Position numbers and translations under genes: made by a program. A stretch of 64,000 nt of DNA from the NCBI RefSeq assembly GCF_000006405.1, contig NW_003200738.1, positions 97,190-161,189 of the forward strand, given 5' to 3'. The notes beneath the pieces are model-generated. The model was given only the letters and a program-made list of their open reading frames with translations, was not told where the DNA came from and made no database searches. Source of the DNA: Perkinsus marinus ATCC 50983. Taxonomy: Eukaryota; Perkinsozoa; Perkinsida; Perkinsidae. Positions 34,605 through 46,877 of this stretch are shown here, piece after piece. The stretch's first letter is position 1; every line of letters begins with the position of its first letter.

Positions 34605-36303
34605 GCTCGTTTCCGTGCTGCTAGATGAACTGTTCACGTTAGTGTAGCGTGTGCATGTGAGATAGTGTGGTTCAAGAGAGTTTACCACTAGCGGCTTGTT
34701 GTGAGTGGATAGTATCCACTGGATACATCGCTGGCCTCCCCGTCGTCCACTCGATCAGATGTTTCATGTGGTGTAGACCTACTCTTACAATTTGTGACCA
34801 GTAGGTTCACACAGACCACAAACATGTACCTAACTCGCCTGACTCGTATATGAACAACGATGTCCATCGTCTGGGCGCGCGCTCTTGACAATGTTCATTT
34901 TAGAGCTCTCCGATGCAAGCTTCGTTCCGAACCTTTCCCGTAGAATATGGCATCGCCTGCTTACCGCTGATAGGACAGCAGAGTGCTGCCATGAACGAAA
35001 TAGCGAGTACAACTACTGGTACTGCTACTATGCCATAGTAACTATGACCAACTGGGATTACTGCTCCTAATATGAGCCTCCTATGAACAACACAGCGACT
35101 GAAACTACTGTCGCTATGGCCAACACAACAATTGAGAATACTGCTCCTATGAAAACAAAGCGACTTCAAAAACTGCTGCTATGACCAATACAACAACTGA
35201 GAATACTGCCCATGAACGACACATTGAACTGATGCTAAGATTAGTTCACTGGACCGAGCTTGTAGTGACTGCCTTGCAAGCGCGGCGCTCGAAACGCCTC
35301 GTGAAAAGCCGGAAAAGTGAGAAAATGCAAGAGAGCCCTTTTTTCCTTCTCGGCCATGCGGCTGAGAGGGCTCATCGGAGTGCGTATGACCTTTTCCGGA
35401 CTCCTCGTTATTACTCATGTTTTCCTGGAGTAAACGCCGGTCTTGTATTATAATTCCCCGAATGAGGTCCATTATTCCCCTTTTAGACCAGCCATTATTC
35501 CCGGGAACTAAAACGGGAATTACTGGGGAAGGGAAGAATGATTCTTCCTCAGCCTTCAGCCACCCTGTTAAAAGGTGTAGTCTAGACTAGACTGTCTAGT
35601 GACTCCGCGCCCTTTTCTTACCATATCTTGTCACCCAAAACAAGATCTTCGTGAATAAAGGCCCCTCCGACACGACTCGAGCCACTACAGTGTTGGATTG
35701 GAAAACCGAGGGCATCGGTCCGAGGCGTCATTCAGCGAGAAGTTCTCACCGAGAACTGGAATTCCGAATGTGCCTGAGAATCTCAGGCTGCGATTGCCAA
35801 TCAGATAAAGTTGCCACTAAACTCAGACTAGTATAATCTTGTAGATCAGGGATTCCATGACCTGCGAATGTGTTAAAGGTTCTGTGGGGTTACCACATTG
35901 TGGTAGACAACGCATTGTGTGACACTCAATTGGTGTGAACTTGTTCTCAGTGGGACCGTCCCACTTACTGCACGTCAGTGCAATCCCTGGCAGGGATGCC
36001 CTCCGCACATCACCCGGATTAGGTGAGTGTGGCTGGAGCACACCAGGCCAGTGGTGCCTTGTTGATCCACGTGGAAGGAGGAGATTGTTAGACTTGGATC
36101 CATGGGACGGTCGTAAACGTATTTTGCACGCATGTGCGCTTGCTCACGTGCAGATCGTGTGCTCTGAATGGTATGTTCAGGTCTTGTACACTTTCGTTAC
36201 AGAGGTGATTTCACTAGCGCAACACTCCGCTAAGCTCTCGAACAATGGTGGTGTATAGTGTGGAGCATCGAATCAGTAGCATCGCTTTCCAAACGGGTCT
36301 TCC
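34605..36303. other. spacer between alpha-galactosidase duplicates
   Basis: No gene is supported. It holds a degenerate tandem repeat at about 35010-35215 (words actgctcctatgaacaac and caacaactgagaatactg, period about 50 bp) and a short inverted pair around 35500 (attcccg/cgggaat). The last 50 bp before copy C (from tagtgtggagcat at 36256) match the 5' flank of copy B. Confidence 0.5.
35010..35215 (+). repeat. degenerate tandem repeat, period about 50 bp
   Basis: Roughly four units with the shared words gagaatactgctcctatga and acaacacagcgactg, each diverged by substitutions and small indels. No coding function is seen. Confidence 0.6.
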
Positions 36304-38259
36304 ATGTCCCATACATCCACCCTGGTAACGCTCGTGGTTTTCGGGATGCACCAGCTCGTCTGCGGCCTCGAAAATGGCCTGGCGCGTACACCTCCTATGG
36401 GGTGGTTGAGTTGGGAGAGGTTTGGTTGCGAGACCGATTGTAAAGCCCGTCCCGATACCTGCATCAGCGAAAAACTGTACACTGATATGGCTGACGAGCT
36501 CATCTGTGGAGGATACAAGTAGGGAAGAGTTGTTCGTGTTACACTTACCATTACATCCCTCATGATGGTACTCAGGGATGCCGGTTATGAATACGTCAAC
36601 ATTGACGATTGTTGGTCGACTTTGGAGAGAGACGCGAAGACAGGAGAGATCCTTCCCGATCCAGAACGCTTCCCTCATGGTATCAAATGGTTGGCCGATT
36701 ATATGCACAGTCGCGGCCTCAAGTTGGGCATCTATGCGGTAAGAGCCTCTTTGACAGACGTTCGACCTGCTCATCTCACAGGACATTGGGACAAAAACCT
36801 GCGGCGGATACCCTGGTCTTGAGGGACACTTCGAACAGGACGTGAAGACCTTCGCTGAATGGGGCATTGATTCCCTAAAGGTGGATGGATGCTATGCCGA
36901 CACGAGTGTAAGTCTCACAAGTCTCTCGTAAGTCTCCACTTTGTCGCGTCGTCGACGGTCAAAGTCTTTCAGACATTCGGAGAAACATATCCTCGATTAG
37001 GGAGACTTCTGAACGCTACAGGGAGGCCGATACTCTACTCGTGCAGGTATACTGAATACTCGAATTGTTGTGATGTGTCCACCGCAGTTGGCCAGCATAT
37101 CTAGCCGATCATGCAGAGAACCAAGACGTTCTCGTGAAAGAGATCGCTCCTGCTTGCAACCTATGGCGTAATTTCCACGATATCCGCGACTCTTGGGCGT
37201 CAGTCCAGAGTATCACCAATTTTTGGGCTCGAACTAGTCCAACTAACATACTAGTAAGAGTGAACGTAGTTGCTGGATGATCTGTCAAGGCTCTATGGCG
37301 TGTCGTCATGGTGAATCATCAGAAGTTAAAGCACGCACTTTAAGCCTTCAGATACGCGCAGCGGGTCCTGGCCACTGGAATGATCCCGACATGTGAGTCA
37401 GGAGTTCTCTTCTACTGATCAACCGTAGCCTTTGTCGTCTCGTAGGATAGTGGTCGGCAACAACGGTCTGAGCGAGGTTGAGCAACAGTCACAGTTCGCA
37501 CTATGGGCTATGTTCGCCGCTCCTCTGTAGGCTGAAATCGAACCCCTTTGCGTTGGATGAATGTGTGGATGGATATTCTACTTAGCGGGATCTTCCACTG
37601 TAGGTATATGACTGCTGATCTACGAACGTTTCCTTCGTGGGCTCGGAAGATCGTACAGAATAAAGAGATAATAGCCGTCAACCAAGACCTTCTAGGGAAG
37701 CAGGTATGAGTTTGGTTGCTCGACCGTTGCTGCTGTGATGCTGCGGGCTTTGACTCCTTCGTAGGGTTACGTAGTGTGGTCAGAGAAGCGTGCGCGAATT
37801 TGGATCAAAGAGCTTACCGCCACCGATAAACCTGCCGATACTTGGGCTGTTCTCCTAGAAAATAGCAATTCTATCTATGGCCCTAAACGCATAGTTCTAC
37901 AGCCAGCTCGACACATACCAGGATGGGCTGAAGGCACACAGTAAGCGCATCACTAATCCTCGGTCTTCGACTCAAGTTCTGACATGATATTGATCTGGTG
38001 GGTTGACCGACGTGTTCTAGTAGTGAGAACCTCCCATTCGTTGATATCGAGAGATATAAAATCGATCGTTACCAGCTTCGAAGGGAATTTCCGTACGGCC
38101 TGTGAATCGTTCGACGTCCGTCTCAGGTTTAGCGTGAGAGATTTATTCCGAGGCCGAGATGTTGGTGTATTCGATAAGGCGTACTCCGTTGACGTGGATA
38201 CCTCCTCTGTTCAGTTCGTCATCATCCGGAAGGTTAAAGACGAAACCATCTTGTTGTAG
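36304..38259 (+). CDS. alpha-galactosidase, GH27 (copy C)
   Basis: Intact-looking tandem duplicate of copy B. The signal-peptide-like start [20 protein letters not shown] is followed by [51 protein letters not shown] (nucleophile Asp), [34 protein letters not shown] (acid/base Asp), [40 protein letters not shown] and [20 protein letters not shown]. First exon 36304-36518, second 36576-36738, third from 36782; the introns match copy B in position. The last intron is long (about 190 nt, acceptor before FSVRDLF). QDLLGKQ replaces the usual QDPLGKQ, a substitution in a conserved motif outside the catalytic Asp pair. Expected to be secreted or vacuolar. Confidence 0.9.
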
Positions 38260-39650
38260 CTATCCATGATGAGGACTCCATCATCTCTCCTTGCTGTCCA
38301 ATTCGTAGACAGGGAGCCTGTAGGTCACCTTGTTACAGTAAGGAACATGGGCATGGGTACCAAGCATGCGCATGAGTCGATTTATTCTGGTTAACTTGAT
38401 TGTCGATCTTGTAATTTCATTTCTCAAGTCCACTCTCATTGGTATCTACTCATTATTTGACTTGTCAACTTCTTGAGAGAACAAAAAGGTATCACAGTGT
38501 TTCGCTCCTGGCTCTTGAGAAGGTCTCTGTGCTGAGGTTGCTCTCGCATAGGTCTTCTTCTGCATAGGGCGCGCGACTGCTTGAGTCGTCGTTGCCCGAA
38601 AACTATCGGTCGGGCTATGTATGTGCGTGCCCCATTGCTCATTGCTCGTGCTTTGGAAGCCTCGCGAATCGCCCATTATGCTTCTGGTCGGACTTATTGA
38701 TTCATATGATACCGGTATAAGATATTATCACCCTCATTTCCTAATGAATGACTCCGAACCTTAAATGATCCTGAGTTGTCACTGGGAAGAACCATACTTG
38801 ATCCCCAAGACTCTACAGTAGAGAAATCCAGCCTTACGTGGTGTTCTGAGTATCACGGTGATACTATCACCTGACTTCTGTGTCTCTATCAGATAGAGTC
38901 TATCTCAACGTCACCCACATATTCTTCGTACTCAAAAACCTATACATACCATCGTTCAGCTCCTCATTTGCCCTTCCCGATGGACCATAACCAACTTCCC
39001 AATGAGTTTCGGGCTTAATCATAAGGCGTTCGAATCGCGTGCTTCAAGTCCGACCTCTGTTGCTCTTTTTCAACGTTATCTAAGTATTTGTTTCACCCAA
39101 AACATCTATATACGAGCTTTCTCCCTGTCATGCAGCATCCCCGGCGAGAAATTGGACCATGATATATTTTCCAGAGAGTTTCAGCGTTCAAAGGCGTTCG
39201 CGCCCGGGCGCTCAGAGTTGACTGACTTGTGTAGGTTATGTAAGGGAGCAAGTTCAACGACTGCACAAGGCAATGGGGCGAAATGGCGCTCGCCGCATTG
39301 AACTTTGTATAGGTGGCACCAGATTGGGTAGTTACGTACTTCGGAAAGCGCAACAAACTCGCGCTTCCGGGTAAAAAGAATTTGATTCTTTATGACTCTG
39401 ATTTCCTTCGTATTTGATTCTGTCGCAGAATTTCTGTGTCTTGATTCTGCTCCAACTACGATAAGGACAATATTATTTTTTAGTAGTACAGGGGCCCTCG
39501 TCTAGTCGTAGTACGTCACGGTGGTGTATAATTTAAGCCAAGACTAGTGTATACTTAGGACTTGGCAGTTAATCGTTCACAAATCACCTAATATACTAGT
39601 CGAGAGCGTCAGGGAGCTGTTTGACAGCAACAGGCTGATCACCAGCCGCT

Positions 39651-39705
39651 GGTGCCAACAGGCTGTTGGCACCTCTGTCAGTGTTAGCTGTTGGCAACAG
39701 CTAAC
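39651..39705. repeat. pair of perfect hairpins
   Basis: ggtgccaaca/tgttggcacc (loop ggc, 39651-39673), then gttagctgttg/caacagctaac with a one-base loop (39683-39705), the latter nested inside ctgtcag/ctgacag words. Confidence 0.85.
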
Positions 39706-40907
39706 CCTGACAGACACCCCAACCGCTGTACTACTAATTGACGTTGGAGAAGGACTTGATAAGCTCATTCTTTTTCAACGGGTCAGTAGTAATTTGTGTT
39801 AACTCGTGCATGGGACGAGTTCGTACACCGCTGCTAGCATATCGTATGCCAAACTCAATGAAGACCACGTTCGCGAGGACTGGTAACGCAGAAATAGTGC
39901 GTCCGGGTAATCGATTTCGGCACAAGGTGGTCTGCGCGAGAGGGAAATTTCTATCTTCTCCCGTACCTATTTAGTGCACTTCGCGTGCGTTTATGTCATC
40001 AAAAGTATTGTGTGATCCACGTTGTGTCATTAGCACTATTGAGACAGTTCATAATTCAATTATGATAATTGATGCCCGTTAGAACGGGCGGCTTCGTACC
40101 CTTATTGGCGTGATATATGGGTCGAGTTTGTTCATTGACTACTCTCGCGTTCCTCATTCAGCGGGTGACGGATCCGATTCCTCAACTATGGTGGCACCTG
40201 TGAAGTTCACAGTGTGAACCCTGCTACGTTGGGCCAGACTCCTCCGTGATGATAAATACGATCCTTTTCATCACCTGAGAGATTTTAAGGCGTGTCTGAT
40301 TGGGACCGGTTACGCAATCGTTGATGAAAGTTCCAACATTATCATTATCCCGGAAAAATACAAGCATCTCGTGGTATCCCGGATTTTTATATCTCTCGCC
40401 CCTGTCTAGGACATTGCGACAGCCGTATCGCTTAAGAGGCTCTCTCAGAGAGGGTGACTACCTTGTTCGACTACGATCGGTCCAGGATTCGCCGTCCTTG
40501 TGAGAAGCAGTACTACAAAAAGACTTATTTCCAAGCTGAAGCAGCTAGCGCCTAAGCCAAACGGCGAACGTGAAGCTTTCATAACAGAACCCTGTGCGGG
40601 AGCAAAAGGATCGTGACCATAATGGGAGAGACTATAGAATCAAACTTGCAGGTTGCAAAAGTTGATAAGACTAACGGAGATAATCACAACAAGACTCGAA
40701 CTTGAGCCATGATGGCTACGAACACTTGATACTCAGCAAGAACTGATCACACGAACCCGCATGTTCCACTCTAGCTAGAAGCATCCGTACGCCTACACAA
40801 ATAAGTGGTGTTATCTATGCGAAACCTACCATACTATACACTTGAACGTTATTAAATTAATGTTTAATTATGAAACTGATAATTCTGAGTATTAGAGAGC
40901 AAAGCAC

Positions 40908-40980
40908 ATAACACCAACTCCAGGAGTTGGTGTTATGGTCGTGGAGTTGAACTCCTCTTGACAGGGACAGAGGTCAAGAG
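40908..40980. repeat. pair of perfect hairpins
   Basis: ataacaccaactcc/ggagttggtgttat around a single A (14-bp stem, 40908-40936), followed by ctcttgac/gtcaagag (40955-40962 with 40973-40980). Confidence 0.85.
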
Positions 40981-41251
40981 TCTTAGCGGACTTATCATCC
41001 CATTCAACGTCAACCCGACCCGGCAACACACATATCAACCATAGTATTACCACGCACTGTCCCCTCGAACCATTGGGGAGCGGGTAGTCGACGTTGAGAG
41101 TAAACTACATCACGCATCAGTCGCTGTTTATGTATGAGTTTAGAGTCAAGCGCTAACAATGTTGTATAGTTGGACCCACTAACAGCGAAATTGACCTCTG
41201 TGATCTGTCGAAATTGGATTTACACAGGATATGCAGACGAGATTAGTCTCC

Positions 41252-41300
41252 TCGTCGCCTGCGGAATTAATTGTACTGTGGCATAGCTTGAGAGGCATAG
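41252..41300 (-). repeat. remnant of the GGGGCAGCTATGCCA repeat
   Basis: cgtcgcctgcggaattaatt then gtactgtggcatagct: the same left flank and start of unit as at 31614, with only one unit left. Confidence 0.6.
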
Positions 41301-41463
41301 GATCCATCTGTCCGAGGATCTTAGTGAATCTCCAGTAGTTTGCTCTCAATGTGAGGGAGATTGATATCCTAGATTCAAAAAAATATGAACAGCCCCTCAT
41401 GCAAAGATAACACTCTAACACGGAGCCAACGAGGAAGTAAAAATTACTTCGTAACAGTTATAG

Positions 41464-42036
41464 TCAGAAATCGGTGCATCGGCCTTTATACTGCCAATCT
41501 CCATGTCGTGTCGGCTCTGGACCTTCATACCTGCAGCTAAGCATACAACAAACCTACAGTAGCTACATCCTACTTGAATCCACATTCGCCCTCCAAGGCA
41601 CCCCATAAGGAGGCTCCCTCATCACTCTTATAATAGGATGACTGCTCCACCTCGTCAATGTCGCTATCATCATCCGTACTAGAGTCACTCGAGGATGTTG
41701 GATCCTCTCCGGTGACTGTCCAACAATAATCAATCCCACCCTCCACACTCGCCCGGTTTTACCTCTATTAGCATCGTACACTGCTCTTTGCCGGGCAACG
41801 TCTTTATAATCAGAATCCACAGGGAACATCACCTGAACAATATCATCACTAACACATCTTCTTGCCCGAATTATTACTTCCATCTGAGACATCTCGTCTC
41901 GGTCTTTTTCGGTGGAGAAACCACTTGATGATCTTTCGCTGAGTATCGAAGATAAAAATCTTCGCTGTGCGGGAATCCTAAAGATTCTCGATTGCCGTAT
42001 GAAACTTATAGAGCCGGAGCTGATGTAGCGTAACAT
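41464..42036 (-). CDS. SDHAF4: succinate dehydrogenase assembly factor 4
   Basis: Mitochondrial factor that binds flavinylated SdhA and promotes its assembly into complex II. The C-terminal signature is unmistakable: RYEGPEPTRHGDWQYKGR then CTDF and stop, matching the family pattern GPEPTRYGDWERKGR.sDF. Exons are 41763-42036, 41574-41715 and 41464-41536, with GT-AG introns of 47 and 37 nt. The N-terminus (MLRYISSGSISFIRQSRIFR) is a good mitochondrial presequence. Between presequence and signature is an unusually long acidic Ser/Asp stretch (SSSDSSTDDDSDIDEVEQSS), making the protein longer than the roughly 100-residue family norm. It lies head-to-tail with the DUF4833 gene. Confidence 0.88.
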
Positions 42037-42324
42037 TTAAAAGAACTGCCGAGCGTTTATTTACTCCCCCTCTCCCATAACGCAGTAGATTAAGCCTTGG
42101 CAAACATACACAAAAACGCCAATGCTCAATAACGAGGAGCATAGGTTCCTCATAAATGCCAAGATGACGTCATCGTCGCAGTCATCGCTGGAAACAACAG
42201 CTGGGCTTGAGAGGAATGATGATGATGATGATGCCGATGGACTCCGTGCTGGTGGAGATCATCTTAACTGTGTATCCTGATATGAATTGTAACTCGGGGA
42301 ATGGTATTGAAGAAGCATCGTCGA

Positions 42325-43174
42325 TTATATCATAGACGGGTTCATCTGTTCAATGATCTCCTCGCCGGTATTAGGGTCGATACCGTGTATATTGACATAC
42401 TTCACCGTTGGGATTGGATTCCACTTATGCTCTTGGGCATAGACATATATACGATACACTACGAGCTGTTTACCACGCTTAAAGGCAGTAGCCCGATATT
42501 TGCCATCCTTCCCCTTAATGACCGTCAATGGGAGCGACTTCACTGCATGGAGAGTGAGCAGGAATGTACTGAGATGAAGTTTACTTTGAATTTTCTCAAT
42601 AATGCTGTTATTACTCGTCATCAGTACCGAGATGGTTGAGACCAGTACTCCTGAGAGCCTCATCGGACTTATCCATCTGTTTCGAGTAACAACCATAGGC
42701 CAACTTGCTCTCGAAAAAGCCCAGTTCTTTGTGGAGCTTCTCTGGATCGGCGACTTCCGGATGATCGCTGAATCTCACCCAAAAACCATGAACCGACTCG
42801 TGCTGAAAAATACAATTTCGTAGCGTGAAATTTCTCGCACACTACTACCTGGTCACGAACGCCGTTCTCATCGAATTTCATCCTGTAGGCCACAGTGTTA
42901 TCATTCTTATTACGAGTTATGATAATGAGAGTAGTTGGATCGTTGAATATAGCAGCCTACCAATATTATTCATACCACACCTCCAACACATCGTCCTTAC
43001 CTGTTTCTCGAGCAGCAGCGGTGAGCCCTCCTGGTCTGCTGCGGGAATGTGATTAAACGGCCCTACAGGAATGCTCGAGTCATAATCACCGAGACTCCTC
43101 ACTTGTGGAGACACCATACCAGATTGGGTCACAAAATCTACACGCACAATACAAGTTACAGTGTGCACAGTCAA
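42325..43174 (-). CDS. DUF4833-family protein
   Basis: Protein of unknown function resembling the DUF4833 family. The first exon (43001-43174) may encode an N-terminal hydrophobic segment (MTVHTVTCIVRVDF). Exon 2 (42849-42956) gives IIITRNKNDNTVAYRMKFDE, the family's opening strand (RskN.ntV.Y...ld). Exon 3 starts at 42802: HESVHGFWVRFSD, then ELGFFESKLAYGCYSKQMD. The last part reads VIKGKDGKYRATAFKRGKQ, VVYRIYVYAQEHK and VKYVNIHGIDPNTGEEIIEQ. Introns of 44 and 46 nt are GT-AG; the join before the last part (about 42600) is unresolved. The family assignment is by pattern memory and should be checked with a profile. It is transcribed divergently from ALG12. Confidence 0.7.
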
Positions 43175-43293
43175 GAAACGATATTGGTACTACCAATTTG
43201 GTAGTCTATTAGAATCAAAACGCGCCACTAAATTACGCGCTCGCCTGAAAATACACCGTCGTCCTACGAGGTTTTCGTTTAGTGTTAGATATC
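43175..43293. promoter_or_regulatory. short shared promoter region of a divergent gene pair
   Basis: Only 119 bp separate the start codons of the DUF4833 gene (minus) and ALG12 (plus). It contains tattggtactaccaatttgg, which includes an inverted attggta/taccaat pair. Bidirectional promoter activity is inferred from geometry only. Confidence 0.45.
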
Positions 43294-46223
43294 ATGTTCT
43301 ATGCTACATGGGATCGTATCATAGGCCTCTATACAATATTGGTATTGGGAGGACTAGTACTACTGGCACCTTACTCCAAGGTCGAGGAGAGCTTCAACAC
43401 ACAGGTAGGGTAAACGTCTCTGGGGGGATACTGGTAGGGTATTCTTTAGGCTGTACACGACTTCCTCTACCACACTACTGACCTGGAGGCCTATGATCAT
43501 TTGGAGTTCCCCGGTGTAGTACCGCGGACGTTTTTAGGTGGGTAAAATTGCCCGTCATCGGTAATAAATCCCTCAGGTTCGTTTGTCGTAGCAGTAGCGT
43601 CATGGCCAACTGTACGGTTGATAGACTACGTTTTTGGGCCTTTTGAAGACAACAGGATCCTCTCTTTGTAATAGGCCTCTCATTCTGTTCGTAACGCTGG
43701 GGTTACACCAAGCTGGTGAGCCTCATACCATCGTCGTGTAGATACATAGTACGAGGGACTATGGCAGTGATAGCAACAGCAGTGCTGAGCCGATTGAGGA
43801 ATGCATGTCCGTCAGCTACCAAGCCGATCCTACCAGTAGTATTACCTCTGAAGGCTTCCTCCTTATGGGTCTGCTCTCAGCTCCTGTTAACACTCTGCAT
43901 CACCACCTGTTTTCATCTATCCTACTACTATACGAGGTTACTACCAAACTCTTTTGGCCTTATACTCAGTGATGAAGTGTCAGCCTGGAAACCAACATAG
44001 AGTTACCCTAGGTACTTATAGCCTGGCGTTGTATTTGGAGGGGAAGCTGCTTACATCAGTGGAAATCATGGTAGCGCTATATGCTCCTTTATAGGTGTTT
44101 TGGTGGGTTTTTTACTACACAGACATTCACAGCATTGGTATTCCGTTGTGACCTCCTAGCAGTAGCACTAGCACTGGCTCTTGAGGTCATCGTACGTGAG
44201 GCTATAGAGCACAGGAAGGCTAGGACGGTAGGTTGGGAACCACTGTGTTGTGAGAGTCTCTCATGTGTAGTTGGTGACGTCAGTGGTAGTAGTAGCGTTG
44301 AGTGGACTGAAGGCAGCTATGTGTGGCATAGTATTGTCGATCCCTCTGGACTCTCTGGTGAGCAGGCTTAGTGATTTCAGTAGTAGAGGAGGTGGCGGTG
44401 TTAGATGTGGCAACGGGGGGTGTTGTGGCCTGAGGGATGGGTGTTTTGGTTCAATGCAGTGGAGAATAAGTCCTACCTCTGGGGAAGACAACCGTGGCAT
44501 TGGTATATCACCAATGCTACTATACGGGTACAACTCGATACTAATCGATTACGATAACTATCGTCAGGGGCTTGGACCACTACTTTTGTTAATACCACTA
44601 GCAGTCATCCGGCCACCTGTAGGGTTCGTGGATAAAGAAGTGAGTTGGGGCGGTATCGTGCACTGACTTTTCCTATCACGGGAGTCGGGCATGAACGGCT
44701 GGAGATGCGTAATTCGAATACCCCCTCAGTAGTAGGCTATTGGGTTAATTTCGGTGATGAATTTCCCCCCCTCTCTGTGGGCAGTTTTTTTGTAACCCTC
44801 ATACGTATGTATCGAATTGACATAGATACGCATCGTACCGCTTTTTATGGTATGGTATGTGGCACCGATAATGATGATGTCTCTAATACCACATAAGGAG
44901 ATAAGGTTCATTTTCCCTAGCCTCCTGGCACTGACAATAGTGGCGGCTTGTGGAGCTCATCGGTGGGATGATGATTATCATCATAATCGATCATTGGGGC
45001 GAGCGCGGTTGTCATTAAGTAGGTTATTGCAGTATCTTTCTTCCGTGGCAAGGCGATATGGACCTGAGGCGTATAACTCAATGACGGGGAGAATGATGGC
45101 GTCCATGACTAAGAACCGTGTGCTCAGGATCTGTTTACTCCGTAGTGGACTCGTTGGGATTGCAGTTGTTACAGTGAGATGGGGAGAGGGGTGCGCTGGC
45201 ATGGGAAAGGCCGTGGGTTCAATACTCATATACTCTGTTCTACTGAATATACGAAAATCGGGGTCCGGCACCTTACGAGACCTTCTCGATGAAATGTCAA
45301 GGCGCGAGAGTGCCAGAGTTGGTAAACATGATCGTTTTTCTCAGCTGAGCTCAAGAGTTTCCTCGACTATATAGAAGTTTGCGAACGAACTCAGGGAGAA
45401 GTGTTCAGAAACTAATACGAATTCCTCGAAATTCCCTCGGAATTCTCATATTGTCACCAGCACATGAGGTTGACCATATGCATATTTTCCAACACTGGTA
45501 AGCATCAGACGGTTTTCCTAAGGTCGGTCTCTTCTGGGCTCGAACGGTGGCTTCGGTATACAACTATCCCAGCGGTTACGCGATGCAGCGGCTCTCGGCT
45601 GTGCTAATGCGAGACGGACCTGGGACCCAGGCAAGAGTCACTCGCCACGAAATTGACCATTACTTGCTGGCTGCAGGTGCTGACGTATGATTCGCCCTAT
45701 CCATTGCTGCTTGGGCGCTTTAATTTGTCCTCACTTTTACCCGTCGTGGTCGAGGGCGGTCACGTCGTAGGCGATGGTAGAAAAAGCATGGCATCATCTT
45801 GTGCGAAAAATTGCATAAAATTTCAGAAGTGGTCCCCCAGTCGGGATTTTTGGTTGGAGTTGCGGAGGAAGAGTGTGTGATACACGTGGATGTGTTCAGT
45901 GCGATGAGTGGTATATCTCGGTTCGTTCATCCGGTCAATACCAACTGCACTGTGGATAAGGCAGAAAATGTGGACTGGACGGATCATGTAGCATTGGTAA
46001 GGTGGCAGAGCACGTGACAAAGGATGAGTAATCGGAAGGACCCGGGTTCTATCCTCAGAGCCGTTATTCTTTTCTGATAAGCGAGAGACATGACACTCCA
46101 CCCAGTGAGGATTTTGAGCTCCTCTTCTCCACTCTGGGCTACCGTCGATTCAGTCTAGGAGCCTTTCCTCACATTGTAATACCGGCTCATTCCTCCCCAG
46201 TGAGCTGTGATGCCTACAGGTAG
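43294..46223 (+). CDS. ALG12: ALG12 mannosyltransferase (dolichyl-P-Man:Man7GlcNAc2-PP-dolichol alpha-1,6)
   Basis: ER multi-pass enzyme (GT22) that adds the eighth mannose to the lipid-linked oligosaccharide for N-glycosylation. The start [18 protein letters not shown] leads to [35 protein letters not shown] and [10 protein letters not shown], the diagnostic N-terminal motif. Membrane segments and [81 protein letters not shown] and [16 protein letters not shown] follow in the family order (human equivalents TRTLPNVLALP, LLPHKELRFI, NYPGGVAMQRL, HIDVAAAQTGVSRF). The last exon reads [20 protein letters not shown]. There are many introns of about 45-60 nt; the exon borders between 43.5 and 44.9 kb are approximate. 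The intron at 45322-45508 coincides with MITE copy e. Confidence 0.88.
45313..45498 (+). mobile_element. introner-like MITE, copy e (ALG12 intron)
   Basis: Best-preserved copy, 186 bp: left end ccagagttggtaaacatg, then tcagctgagctcaagag, gttgaccatatgcatatt and right end ttccaacactgg. The proposed donor (G|gtaaac) lies inside the left inverted repeat, and the acceptor (atcag) lies 10 nt beyond the right end, so the intron (45322-45508, 187 nt) and the element (186 bp) are almost the same length. Confidence 0.88.
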
Positions 46224-46718
46224 TAGACCCGCAGGTTTTGGTATATAGGAATCGCTACCGAACTAGAGTGGTACCTGCAGTGTGATAAGACTTCCGAACA
46301 TGAACTGAGTTTTAACTTTTCAGTGATGATGATGATGTTGTTGAGTTGTAATTGTCAATTTGAAGGGTCAATTGTCATTTCCTCTTCTTGGAGAGTGTTG
46401 GCATTCTGGGAGTTGCCGAAGGAGTGGTATTCTCGTCTTGCATTTTCTTAATGTCATTCTCCCACTTGCCCTCCACAGAGCATCGAAGAGTGGATCTAAC
46501 AGGCATGTTTGGGTGCCTAGCAGATGCTGGTGATGCGGGGGTAAAGGGAGTGGAATTGGAGATGAGGACTTGTATGAAGGAAGCTGACGAATGGTCGGTG
46601 GATAGATGTGAATACGGGGAGGAAGGGAACGCTGAATGAACAGTACCTATTTGTAGTAAGAATTATCATAGTATTAGTAGTATAATTATTATTATTATAC
46701 TAGTTATATAGTATGATT

Positions 46719-46847
46719 GGAGTTTCACCACCCTAGTGATATGAAAAACACTAGTGAAAAACATATTTCACGACTACTGCATATCACCGCGAATATCGCG
46801 TTTTACACCGAGTTTTACGTCACTTCGCGTAAAACGGGTGAAACTCC
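46719..46847 (+). mobile_element. second MITE family, complete copy
   Basis: 129 bp with perfect 11-bp terminal inverted repeats ggagtttcacc and ggtgaaactcc. The interior has atgaaaaacactagtg, gaatatcgcgttttac and cttcgcgtaaaacg, itself rich in inverted words. Flanked on both sides by ATT, a possible target duplication. Confidence 0.85.
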
Positions 46848-46877
46848 ATTATTATTATAGTATTCTTACTATTTTTA

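Larger units (their letters stand above)
38260..41463. other. long spacer without a supported gene
   Basis: Only short, unrecognised frames occur. The notable content is structural: hairpins at 39651-39705 and 40908-40980, and a minisatellite remnant at 41252-41300. Confidence 0.45.

Noticed and set aside
44261..45271. Minus-strand open frames across 44.3-45.3 kb
   Set aside because: They lie opposite ALG12 exons whose motifs ([15 protein letters not shown]) are conserved on the plus strand.
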